Assembly (NCBI RefSeq): GCF_030409315.1
Contig: NZ_JAUFPS010000018.1
Location: forward strand, 31,438 to 95,437
DNA length: 64,000 bases
Reading direction: 5' to 3'
Source: Mucilaginibacter flavus
Lineage (GTDB): Bacteria > Bacteroidota > Bacteroidia > Sphingobacteriales > Sphingobacteriaceae
This document shows positions 35,510 to 44,012 of this stretch, one piece after another (the stretch's first letter is position 1; each line of letters opens with the position of its first letter). The notes under the pieces were generated by a model. It was not told the origin of the DNA and did no database searches. It worked only from the letters and a program-made list of their open reading frames with translations. The position numbers and the translations under genes were made by a program.

Positions 35510-35968
35510 ATGGAATTGCAGTTAATTGATTATCAGCCCCAATACCAGCCTTACTTTGAAAAATTTAACAAAGCCTGGCTGGAGGAATTTTTTGTAGTTG
35601 AACCGCTGGATAAATGGGTATTGGAAAACCCCGAAGAGGCAATGCTTAACCAGGGAGGTAAAATTTACTTTGCCGCGGCCGCCGATGTGATTATTGGCAC
35701 CGTAGGTTTGCGTTTTATTGAAGATGGTGTTTTTGAGCTCACCAAAATGGCTGTTGATAAGGCTTATCATGGTGGTGGCGCGGGCAAGTTTTTATGCCAG
35801 GCAGGTATTGATAAAGCCCGCGAAATGGGAGTAAAAAAACTAATCCTTTTTTCAAGCAGGATATTAAAAAACGCCATCCATATTTATCATAAACTGGGCT
35901 TTACCGAAATCCCGGTACAACCCGGCACTTATGGCCGTGCGGATATTATGATGGAGATTAATTTTTAA
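35510..35968 (+). CDS. GNAT-family N-acetyltransferase
   Basis: The 152-aa protein shows KMAVDKAYHGGGAGKFLCQAGIDKAREMG, the acetyl-CoA binding segment (degenerate YHGGGAG replaces the common Q/RGxGxG/A), and a C-terminal KLGFTEIPVQPGTYGRADIMME, typical for GNATs that act on small metabolites. It precedes the class V aminotransferase gene by 18 nt and is divergent from the MocR gene, so the two probably form one operon under MocR control. Confidence 0.92.
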   Translation: MELQLIDYQPQYQPYFEKFNKAWLEEFFVVEPLDKWVLENPEEAMLNQGGKIYFAAAADVIIGTVGLRFIEDGVFELTKMAVDKAYHGGGAGKFLCQAGIDKAREMGVKKLILFSSRILKNAIHIYHKLGFTEIPVQPGTYGRADIMMEINF

Positions 35969-35986
35969 CAGATAATTACGAAAGCG

Positions 35987-37186
35987 ATGGAAGTTATCCC
36001 ATTAAGTACCGAAGAGATAACCGTTTTAAGGAACAAAACCAAAGGCACCCAACACAGCATACATTTTAACAATGCCGGGGCATCCCTACCGCCCGATGTT
36101 GTAATTGATACTATTACCGCCTATTTACAGGAAGAAGCCATTTACGGTGGCTATGAAACCGAAGCCAAATACCAGGCAGAGCTGGACCAAACATATGATG
36201 CTATTGCCCGATTGATTAATGCCGACAAGGATGATATTGCGTTGGTTGAAAATGCCAGCGCAGCTTGGGGCACGGCCTTTAACGGCATTGATTTTAAACC
36301 CGGCGATGAGATCATTACCTGCGAAATGGAATACGTAACCAATTTGTTGGGTTTCATAAACGCGCGGCAAAACCATGGTGTAATTATCAAAATTATCCCG
36401 AACAACGACCAGGGTAATTTTTCACTCAGTGCTTTGGAGGCCGCTATATCATCCAAAACCAAACTGATAGCCATGACGCACATTGCATCAACGGCTGGCG
36501 GCATGATCCCGATTGTAGCCATTGGTAAAATTGCCAAAAAGCACGATATTCTTTACCTGGTAGATGCCTGCCAAAGTGCCGGGCAATTACCCGTCGACGT
36601 TAAAGAAGTTGGCTGCGATATGCTATCGGTAACCGGGCGCAAATACCTGCGCGCACCGCGTGGTACGGGCTTTTTATTTGTAAAAAAGTCGGTTCAGGAT
36701 AAACTGAAGCTGATGGTTATTGATGGCTTTAGTGCTCCTGTGGTTAGCCTGGATGATTTTACGCCGCGTAATGACGCACGCCGGTTTGAATTATATGAAA
36801 AGAACCGCGCCCTAACCCTGGGCCTGGGCAAAGCAATTGACTATGCGCTCAACATCGGCATTGACCGCATTTGGCAACGTGTTCAATACCTTGCCGGGTT
36901 GCTAAGGCAAAAATTAGGCACCATGACGGGCATCACCGTTCATGATTTTGGGGCCGAGCAATGTGGCATTGTAACTTTTTCTGTAGATGCAGTGGATAGC
37001 ATACTGGTAAAAAATAAACTGGCCGATAAACACATTAATGTATCGGTAGGTAAAGCAATCTCCACGCTTATTTATATGGATAAAAATCACCTGGCAAGCA
37101 ATGTGCGGGCGTCGGTGCATTATTATAATACCGAGGAGGAGATTAGCAAATTGTGTGAAGAGTTAGCAGGGTTGATTGGGAATTGA
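35987..37186 (+). CDS. Class V aminotransferase / cysteine desulfurase-like PLP enzyme
   Basis: A 399-aa fold-type I PLP enzyme. Asp193 (YLVDACQSAGQ) contacts the PLP nitrogen and Lys219 (TGRKYLRAPRGTGFLF) is the Schiff-base lysine. The N-terminus HFNNAGASLPP resembles isopenicillin-N-epimerase-like and CsdA-like enzymes. No conserved catalytic Cys loop of a true desulfurase is evident, so an aminotransferase, epimerase or C-S lyase role is equally possible. Its operon with a GNAT, under a PLP-type regulator, fits amino acid derivative metabolism. Confidence 0.9.
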   Translation: MEVIPLSTEEITVLRNKTKGTQHSIHFNNAGASLPPDVVIDTITAYLQEEAIYGGYETEAKYQAELDQTYDAIARLINADKDDIALVENASAAWGTAFNGIDFKPGDEIITCEMEYVTNLLGFINARQNHGVIIKIIPNNDQGNFSLSALEAAISSKTKLIAMTHIASTAGGMIPIVAIGKIAKKHDILYLVDACQSAGQLPVDVKEVGCDMLSVTGRKYLRAPRGTGFLFVKKSVQDKLKLMVIDGFSAPVVSLDDFTPRNDARRFELYEKNRALTLGLGKAIDYALNIGIDRIWQRVQYLAGLLRQKLGTMTGITVHDFGAEQCGIVTFSVDAVDSILVKNKLADKHINVSVGKAISTLIYMDKNHLASNVRASVHYYNTEEEISKLCEELAGLIGN

Positions 37187-37212
37187 TAAGGAATTGAAAT
37201 AACGGTATAAAA

Positions 37213-37313
37213 ATCGTCATTGCGAGGCACGAAGCAATCTCTACACACGCAAATCAGCTTTGAAGTTTCGCTCTGTATAGTTTGGAGATTGCTTCGTGCC
37301 TCGCAATGACGAT
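37213..37313. repeat. Perfect 29-bp inverted repeat (BIME-like)
   Basis: The arm at 37213-37241 (ATCGTCATTGCGAGGCACG...) is perfectly complementary to 37285-37313 over 29 nt with a 43-nt loop. Its TCATTGCGAGGCACGAAGCA sequence is a widespread dispersed repeat. It lies between the aminotransferase and LTA-synthase-like genes, where it could also end transcription. Confidence 0.88.
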
Positions 37314-37454
37314 TCTATAAATCACTCAATCTCTGTTTTTTCCCTCCTCTCAGCTACCTGCTCTTCCCCTACATGTCAGCACAATTTAATATTTACCTAA
37401 CGCATTATTAAACACTTCTTAACATCGGCACTAAATACCTACTTTTGAATCCCG

Positions 37455-39320
37455 ATGTTAAGAACCCTTTTCAGTTTTTGCCGATTCTTTGTCTTTTGGA
37501 TCATTATGGCCCTCATTTGCAGGGTTATATTTGAGTTATACTTTCATGACAAGCTTACCGGTGCCAGCGCTTATGAAATATGGCAAACTTTTGTATACGG
37601 CATCCGCATGGATGCCTCTGTAGCGGGTTACATCAGCATTATCCCCCTGCTTGTTTTTAGCGCAAACTGGTTTACCAGGTACAACATCAAGTCGGTTTGG
37701 CTTAAGTTTTATGTTAACCTGGCCATTTTTATCATCGGCATTATTACCGCGGTAAACGTTAACATCTTCAGAGAATGGGGTACCAAGGTAAATTTCAGGG
37801 CGTTTGACGTTTTCTTTAACGCGCCATCTGAAGCCTTTGCCGCGGCCAGCTCATCTCCATTGTTTTTAACTTTTTTACTTTTCGCAGCGGTATGTACAGG
37901 CGGCTATTTCCTGGCCAGGTATGTTATCGATTTTAATTTTAAAAAGCCCAAAGCCCCTCTGTTAGCAAAGCCTTTCATTATTGTTTTACTGGCGGGTTTA
38001 ACCCTGTTTTTTATCCGTAGTGGCTTACAGCTTGCTCCTATTGCCCAAAGCAATGCTTACTTTTCGGCTAAACCCATCCTTAACCAGGCCGCGCTGAATA
38101 CCGAGTGGAACCTGATTCAAAACGTGGTTGAAAACATTGAAACGCCCGGCAACCCATACATTTTTATGCCAGAGGCTAAAGCAGCCGCTTTGGTTGATAG
38201 CATGTACGCGCTAAAAAAGGACAGTACAGTTAAGATCCTCAACACCGATCACCCCAACGTAGTGATCTTTCAGCTGGAAAGTTTTACTGCCGACCTGATC
38301 GCTTCCCTCGGCGGCGAAAAAGGTGATGCCCCCAACTTTGAAGATTTTATTAAACAGGGTGTCTTGTTCGATAATATTTACGCCGCTTCGGATCGTACGG
38401 ATAAAGGCATTATAGCCATTTTAAGCGGATTCCCCTCACAGGCTACGCGCACCATTATTATTGATAACGAGAAACAGCAACAACTACCAACGCTAAGCGA
38501 TGTATTCAAAAAACAAGCCTATAACACCTCATACTTTTATGGTGGTGAAAGCGAGTTTATGAACTTTAAAGCTTATTTGCTAAGCCATAAAATTGACCAC
38601 CTGATAGATAGAAACGATTTTAAAACCCAGGAAATGAACTCCAAATGGGGCGCTCATGACGACATCCTTTTTAAAAAGAACATCGGCTTTCTTAACAAGC
38701 AGCCTGAACCATTTTTTAGTTACGTGCAAACGTTAAGTAACCACGAGCCATTTGAAATACCCACAGCGCCACATTTCCCCGGTGATGATTTGAGCAATAA
38801 ATTCAGGAGCACAGCTTATTATACCGATGTCAGTTTGAAACAATATTTTGACGCCGCTAAAAAACAAAGCTGGTACAAAAATACGCTGTTCATTTTAGTG
38901 GCAGATCATGGTCACCGCCTGCCGCTCAATATTTCGGAACCTTATATGCCGCGTAAATATCATATCCCGGTACTGTTTTTGGGCGATGCTATTAAACCGG
39001 AGTACAGAGGCCTACGCATCAATAAACTTGGCAACCAAACAGATATAGCAGCTACCCTGCTTGCCCAATTAAATCTTCCCCACCGACAATTTAAATGGTC
39101 AAAAAACCTGCTGAACCCATACGCCAAAGACTTCGCGTTTTTTGATTGGGATAACGGGCTGGGCTTTATGCTGCCCAAACAAGCGGTAACCTTTGATATG
39201 GCCGGCAATACCATAAGTTATATACAGGACAAAAAAGCGTCGGCATCATCTGTAGATGAAACCTTGTTATACGGCAAAGCTTTTATGCAGATGGTGTTTA
39301 CAGATTTTGTAAAGTTTTAA
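37455..39320 (+). CDS. LTA-synthase-family phospho(glycerol/ethanolamine) transferase
   Basis: The 621-aa protein has about five membrane helices in its first 190 residues and a large extracytoplasmic sulfatase-like domain. Metal and catalytic residues are visible: Glu275 in FQLESFTADL, nucleophile-type Thr315 in SDRTDKGIIAILSG, and VADHGHRLPL toward the end. Gram-positive homologues polymerise glycerol-phosphate from phosphatidylglycerol. Gram-negative members transfer phosphoglycerol or similar groups to glycans or lipids (OpgB-like). The acceptor here is unknown. Its stop overlaps the convergent amidase gene by 4 nt. Confidence 0.92.
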   Translation: MLRTLFSFCRFFVFWIIMALICRVIFELYFHDKLTGASAYEIWQTFVYGIRMDASVAGYISIIPLLVFSANWFTRYNIKSVWLKFYVNLAIFIIGIITAVNVNIFREWGTKVNFRAFDVFFNAPSEAFAAASSSPLFLTFLLFAAVCTGGYFLARYVIDFNFKKPKAPLLAKPFIIVLLAGLTLFFIRSGLQLAPIAQSNAYFSAKPILNQAALNTEWNLIQNVVENIETPGNPYIFMPEAKAAALVDSMYALKKDSTVKILNTDHPNVVIFQLESFTADLIASLGGEKGDAPNFEDFIKQGVLFDNIYAASDRTDKGIIAILSGFPSQATRTIIIDNEKQQQLPTLSDVFKKQAYNTSYFYGGESEFMNFKAYLLSHKIDHLIDRNDFKTQEMNSKWGAHDDILFKKNIGFLNKQPEPFFSYVQTLSNHEPFEIPTAPHFPGDDLSNKFRSTAYYTDVSLKQYFDAAKKQSWYKNTLFILVADHGHRLPLNISEPYMPRKYHIPVLFLGDAIKPEYRGLRINKLGNQTDIAATLLAQLNLPHRQFKWSKNLLNPYAKDFAFFDWDNGLGFMLPKQAVTFDMAGNTISYIQDKKASASSVDETLLYGKAFMQMVFTDFVKF

Positions 39321-40105
39321 GCAAGCAATTCCGGCTTAAACCTCTTCGCCAACAACCCGGTAGCTAAATTGATGTCAATATCCGCAACAAAAACTCCCGC
39401 TTCCCGATAGGGTTGCCAGGCAACCAAACGACCATCAGGGGCAATCAATGATGTGGCCGACTCGGGGTATTTGGATGCATAATTAACGCTGGCAAAATAA
39501 ATAGTGTTCTCTAAAGCCCGCATCATCATCGCCTTTTCATAATATGGATTACTAACTGCACCCCATTCTGTTAAATGCGGACCATCAGCATCACTGCCTG
39601 TACCATGCGGGTGAAACACAATTTGAGCGTCCCGCATAGCCGCCCACCGTACCGATTCGGGATAACGGAAACCCTCATGGCAAATGGTAATGCCAAACTT
39701 TACACCGTTCACTTCAAAAAGTTCGCGTTTGGTACCGGGTAGCCACAGTTTATCTTCTGTGGGATCTAATTGATTTTTGGTTTGATAACCCAACGGTTCG
39801 CCAGTAGCCGAAATTACGTGGGCCAGATTATAAATACCATCGGCTAAATGCCAGTCCATGGGTATAATAATGGCGATGTTATTTTCTTTCGCAAAAAGGC
39901 GCACACTTTCTAAGGCGGCTGTAAGGATTTCGGGCGTACGATCTTCTAACTTAAACTCGTGCCACGGATAACCGGGGATATACGATTCAGGGAAACAGAT
40001 AATTTCCGCACCTTGCCCTGCAGCTTCCTTTACCAATTTTTCAACCCAGTGCAAAGCGTCGGCAATTGATTGGGGGAAGGGAGGTGTGGCTAAAGCTACT
40101 TTCAT
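39317..40105 (-). CDS. Carbon-nitrogen hydrolase (nitrilase superfamily)
   Basis: A 262-aa member with the Glu-Lys-Cys triad: Glu in IICFPESYIPGYPW (about 40), Lys in WLPGTKRELF, and Cys in FGITICHEGFRYPES. The MRDAQIVFHPHGTG segment follows as in the family. It hydrolyses amide-type C-N bonds, such as omega-amides or N-carbamoyl compounds; the substrate is unknown. It is convergent with, and 4 nt overlapping, the LTA-synthase-like gene. Confidence 0.92.
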   Translation of the reverse strand: MKVALATPPFPQSIADALHWVEKLVKEAAGQGAEIICFPESYIPGYPWHEFKLEDRTPEILTAALESVRLFAKENNIAIIIPMDWHLADGIYNLAHVISATGEPLGYQTKNQLDPTEDKLWLPGTKRELFEVNGVKFGITICHEGFRYPESVRWAAMRDAQIVFHPHGTGSDADGPHLTEWGAVSNPYYEKAMMMRALENTIYFASVNYASKYPESATSLIAPDGRLVAWQPYREAGVFVADIDINLATGLLAKRFKPELLA

Positions 40106-40216
40106 GGTGTTGCATCTTGAGGTAGGCTAAGATAAATAATTTGTCACTAAGCGGTAATCATGCAAACAATACTTGCGTGGTATATTTACTTGCTGTTTCT
40201 TTATTAATAATTTCCA

Positions 40217-40921
40217 ATGATGGCCAAACGCAATACAGATACCGCCCGCATTTACAAATCGGGTTTTGATTTTTTGAACCAATTAAAAGATAATAATAAC
40301 CGCGACTGGTTTAACCTGCATAAGCCCGATTACGTAGCAGAACTTGCCCTTGTTGAACAATTTGCTGATGCCTTATTGCAAGAACTTAATCTGCACGACC
40401 AGATAGAAACCCCTACGGGCAAAAAAAGCCTGTACCGCATTTACCGGGATACACGCTTCTCTAACGATAAAACGCCTTATAAAACCCACTGGAGCGGTAG
40501 CTTTAAACGGGCAACCAAACGCCGCAGGGGTGGCTACTATTTTCATATTGAGCCGGGTAACAGCTTTGTGGGCGGCGGCTTTTGGGGACCAAGTCCGCAA
40601 GATTTGAAGCTCATTCGGGAGGATATCGCTTTTGATGATGAGCCTTTACGTAAAATATTGAGCGACGAAGCTTTTGTATCCACATTTGGCAGTTTAAAAG
40701 GCGAGCAACTAAAAACTACGGCCAAAGGCTTTGATGCCGATCATAAGGCTACCGACCTGCTACGATACAAGCAATTTTTACTAATCCGTAAGTTTACCGA
40801 TGAAGAGGTTTTAGGCGAAAATTTTTTGCAGCTGGTGAACAACTCTTTTAAAAACATGCGCTCGTTTTTTGATTACATGAGCGATGTTTTATCTACCGAT
40901 GTTAACGGGCTGGAGCTTTAG
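40217..40921 (+). CDS. DUF2461 domain-containing protein
   Basis: The 234-aa protein is a full-length DUF2461 (TIGR02453-type) protein: FDFLNQLKDNNNRDWFNLHKPDY at the start, KKSLYRIYRDTRFSNDKTPYKTHWSGSF in the middle, and GGYYFHIEPGNSFVGGGFWGP after it. These motifs are highly conserved but their activity has not been established. Single-gene unit starting at the ATG at 40217; a second Met follows directly. Confidence 0.95.
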   Translation: MMAKRNTDTARIYKSGFDFLNQLKDNNNRDWFNLHKPDYVAELALVEQFADALLQELNLHDQIETPTGKKSLYRIYRDTRFSNDKTPYKTHWSGSFKRATKRRRGGYYFHIEPGNSFVGGGFWGPSPQDLKLIREDIAFDDEPLRKILSDEAFVSTFGSLKGEQLKTTAKGFDADHKATDLLRYKQFLLIRKFTDEEVLGENFLQLVNNSFKNMRSFFDYMSDVLSTDVNGLEL

Positions 40922-40952
40922 CAACATTGGATTTTTAACGAGTTTTTTAATT

Positions 40953-41074
40953 CCCTCCTTGGGGAGGGGCGCGGTGGCAAAGTGCGTAAATGCAGAGAGG
41001 GGTTTAAACAAGCGACAAACGCCAGGTAGTGAAACAGCCATTTAACCCCTACCTCCTCCTTCCTCAAGGAAGGA
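40953..41074. repeat. Dispersed hairpin pair
   Basis: CCCTCC...GGAGGG (40953-40968) and TCCTTCCTCAAGGAAGGA (41057-41074) are two hairpins about 90 nt apart, bracketing GC-rich sequence with GCGCGGTGGCAAAGTGCG. It is related in style to the 13180-13271 and 29124-29237 elements. Confidence 0.6.
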
Positions 41075-41213
41075 ATCGCACGGCCCGGCGCTTTTGATAC
41101 TCGCACCATGCACTGTTAACTAAAGCAAAAAATACAAAACCACTGATTAATAAATAATTACCCATTAAACTCTCCCCCAAAAACGATATTTTTATAGCCA
41201 ATTATTACCCGTA

Positions 41214-42398
41214 ATGACAACATTAACCAAAACCCGGATCACTTCTATTGATTTTTTACGTGGCACCATTATGATTATCATGGCGCTTGATCACGTGCGC
41301 GATTATTTATACTCCGGTTCGTTCATATTTGATCCACTGGATTTGGATAAAACCAGCGTCATTTTATTTTTTACCAGGTGGGTTACGCACTTCTGCGCGC
41401 CCATATTTATGATGCTTGCAGGCACTTCGGCATTTTTAATGGGTCGTAAAAAAACCAAGGGGGAGCTATCGGTATTTTTAATCAAACGCGGTTTGTGGCT
41501 GGTATTTTTGGAACTGGTGGTAGTAAACTTTGGCTGGAATTTTAATATAACCTTCCCCATGCTGCTATTTATTACCATATGGGCTTTGGGCATCAGCATG
41601 ATTGTGCTGGCGGGTTTAATACATCTGCCTAAAAAATTCATCCTGGTTCTTTGTTTGGCGGTAGTATTTGGCCACAATCTGTTAGATAATGTTCATGTGC
41701 AGGGCAACAACCTGGCCGGCTTTGGCTGGGCTTTTCTGCATGATCAGCGCCCATTCTTTTGGGGAAAAGAAATCCTGTTGGTGGGTTATCCCATCATCCC
41801 ATTGGTAGCTATTATGCCACTGGGCTATTGCCTTGGTGAATTGTTTACGCCGGAATACAGCGTAGAAAAACGCAAAAAACTATTGCTGATGATTGGCGGT
41901 GCGGCCATTCTTTTGTTTATAGTGATCCGCTACCTTAACTTTTACGGCGATCCGGTTAAATGGACCGTGCAGAAAACGCCGTTCTTTACCTTCCTATCCT
42001 TCATTAAAGTAAATAAGTACCCGCCATCTTTACTTTATGTATTGATGACGCTCGGCTCGGCGCTTTTATTCCTGTCCTTTACAGAAAAGCTGCAAAACGG
42101 GTTGGTAAAAGTGGTATCTGTTTATGGCAGGGTGCCTATGTTTTATTACCTCATCCATATCTACATCATCCACCTGATTGCCATGATCGCTTCGGCATTT
42201 ACGCCTGGCCAAAACTGGCATATCTGGATATTGGAGCAACCCATATGGTTTACAAGCAGTCTTAAAGGTTACGGATTTTCGTTACCGGTAGCCTACCTGG
42301 TTTGGGCAGCTATTGTAATTGGCCTGTATCCGTTGTGTAAACGATACGATGCCTACAAGCAGGCGCATAAAGAAAAATGGTGGCTAAGTTATTTATAG
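41214..42398 (+). CDS. DUF1624 / heparan-alpha-glucosaminide N-acetyltransferase-like membrane protein
   Basis: A 394-aa multi-pass protein. The N-terminal RITSIDFLRGTIMIIMALDHVRDYL is the DUF1624 signature, with the His of DHxRDY matching the catalytic His of human HGSNAT-type enzymes. About ten membrane helices follow. Members transfer an acetyl group across the membrane to sugar residues. The acceptor here is unknown. It overlaps the convergent kinase gene by 6 nt at its stop. Confidence 0.92.
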   Translation: MTTLTKTRITSIDFLRGTIMIIMALDHVRDYLYSGSFIFDPLDLDKTSVILFFTRWVTHFCAPIFMMLAGTSAFLMGRKKTKGELSVFLIKRGLWLVFLELVVVNFGWNFNITFPMLLFITIWALGISMIVLAGLIHLPKKFILVLCLAVVFGHNLLDNVHVQGNNLAGFGWAFLHDQRPFFWGKEILLVGYPIIPLVAIMPLGYCLGELFTPEYSVEKRKKLLLMIGGAAILLFIVIRYLNFYGDPVKWTVQKTPFFTFLSFIKVNKYPPSLLYVLMTLGSALLFLSFTEKLQNGLVKVVSVYGRVPMFYYLIHIYIIHLIAMIASAFTPGQNWHIWILEQPIWFTSSLKGYGFSLPVAYLVWAAIVIGLYPLCKRYDAYKQAHKEKWWLSYL

Positions 42399-43874
42399 AT
42401 CGGTGGCCAGCGGCAGGCTGAAATAAAAGGTACTACCCTCGCCCACTTTACTTTCGGCCCATATTTTACCCTGGTGGCGCTTTATAATTTCGGCACAAAG
42501 GTAAAGCCCTATGCCAAAGCCGGCTATGTGTTTAACTTCGGCAACATTAACCCGGTAATAACGGTCAAATATCATAGGTAGCTCGGCGGCGTCAATGCCC
42601 ATGCCTTTATCTGCAATGCTGATAGTGACAAACGCGTTGCTTTTTGAACAAGCTACCTTAATTGGGCTGCCCGCAGGCGAGTATTTTACCGCGTTACTGA
42701 TCAGGTTATTAAAAACCTGCCCTATTTTTTCTTCATCGGCATACAGCCATGTTTCGGCACAGGGATCAAAAATCACCTCATGACCGGTAACCGTCATCGT
42801 GATTTCTTCAGCGATATCATGTATCAGATCGGCAAGGTTAAACCGATGACTGTCAATCTGCATTTTACCCGATTCCAGGCGCGACACATTTAAAAACCCG
42901 TTAATCATCCGGGTCATTTTGGCGTGTTGCTGCACGGCACGCTCCAGCATGCCAGCTGTAACCATATCCCCACTTTCTGCAACCCTTTTTTGTGAAACCT
43001 GCACATAACTGGTGGCCGATGTTAGCGGCGTTTTTAATTCATGACTCACCATATTGATAAAGTCATTTTTGCGCTGCTCGTTTTCTTTAATGTCAGATAT
43101 ATCGCGCGTGGTACCGGCAACGCAAATCACATTACCATCGGCGTCAATAACCGGCGATAGAATATAATCATAAACACGGCGGCCAAGTGTAGCATGTGGA
43201 AAAGCCACTTCGCCACGCACAACCTCGCGGGTAGCTATAATATGATCTATCTCTCGTTCGTGCATTTCGGCGTGCCAGGGTTCATAACCGTTGGCCAGCA
43301 GGTTTTTACCAATAGCTTCATCCCAGGTTTTACCCCACATGGTAAGCAGGGCCGGGTTGGCATAGGCAAAAGTATAATCTAAGGCAAAAACGTAAATTAA
43401 ATCGGGGGTGTTTGATGTAATGGTTTCGTATAACCGTTGCTGCTGCTCGGCGGTATCTTTAGCCAGTTTCAGCTCCTCCTCCATCCGTTTACGAGCGGTA
43501 ATATCTGTAGCTGTTCCAAACCATTCAACAATTTCCTTATCATTGTTCAACACAGGTATCGCACGGGAAGCCGTCCATCCAATGGTTCCGTCGGCCTGCA
43601 GCACGCGATGCTCTAACTGAAACATGCCCTTGGTACCAATAGCGTAATTAATGGCTTTTGTAACTAATAACTGATCAAGCGGATGAATGTATTTTTGCAT
43701 CCAATCGGTAATGGGCTGCCCTGTATCTGTTAAAAAATTGCCCCCTTCTAACTGGTGCATGATGCTCCAATCGGGGCTCATGCGGTAAATCACGTCAGAT
43801 GTGGCTGTTACAAGCGCGCGGAAACGCGCTTCGCTTTCCTGCAACCAGCTGTTTTCTTCAAAAGATAAATTCAT
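42393..43874 (-). CDS. PAS-domain soluble sensor histidine kinase
   Basis: A 493-aa kinase without membrane segments: PAS with PAC (about 10-135), a second PAS with PAC (about 145-260, LIYVFALDYTFAYANPALLTMWG), HisKA with NMVSHELKTPLTSATSYVQ, and HATPase with FNNLISNAVKYSPAGSP, ADKGMGI and GFGIGLYLCAEII. PAS domains suggest sensing of a small ligand, redox state or light in the cytosol. No receiver is fused and no response regulator is adjacent, so the partner is unknown. Confidence 0.95.
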   Translation of the reverse strand: MNLSFEENSWLQESEARFRALVTATSDVIYRMSPDWSIMHQLEGGNFLTDTGQPITDWMQKYIHPLDQLLVTKAINYAIGTKGMFQLEHRVLQADGTIGWTASRAIPVLNNDKEIVEWFGTATDITARKRMEEELKLAKDTAEQQQRLYETITSNTPDLIYVFALDYTFAYANPALLTMWGKTWDEAIGKNLLANGYEPWHAEMHEREIDHIIATREVVRGEVAFPHATLGRRVYDYILSPVIDADGNVICVAGTTRDISDIKENEQRKNDFINMVSHELKTPLTSATSYVQVSQKRVAESGDMVTAGMLERAVQQHAKMTRMINGFLNVSRLESGKMQIDSHRFNLADLIHDIAEEITMTVTGHEVIFDPCAETWLYADEEKIGQVFNNLISNAVKYSPAGSPIKVACSKSNAFVTISIADKGMGIDAAELPMIFDRYYRVNVAEVKHIAGFGIGLYLCAEIIKRHQGKIWAESKVGEGSTFYFSLPLATDL

Positions 43875-44012
43875 AAACGTGACTTAGGCATGGAATTATA
43901 GCTAAAAATCCAAATTTAAACAACATTTACCTCTATTTGTTCTGCCTGTTTTTTCTTTTGTAAAACTATACTACACCTCCTAAGAATAACGCTATCAAAG
44001 CAGGTGCAACCC

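Noticed and set aside
35987..37186. Cysteine desulfurase of an Fe-S operon
   Set aside because: The PLP lysine context fits, but no suf/isc/csd partner is present and no conserved catalytic Cys loop is evident.
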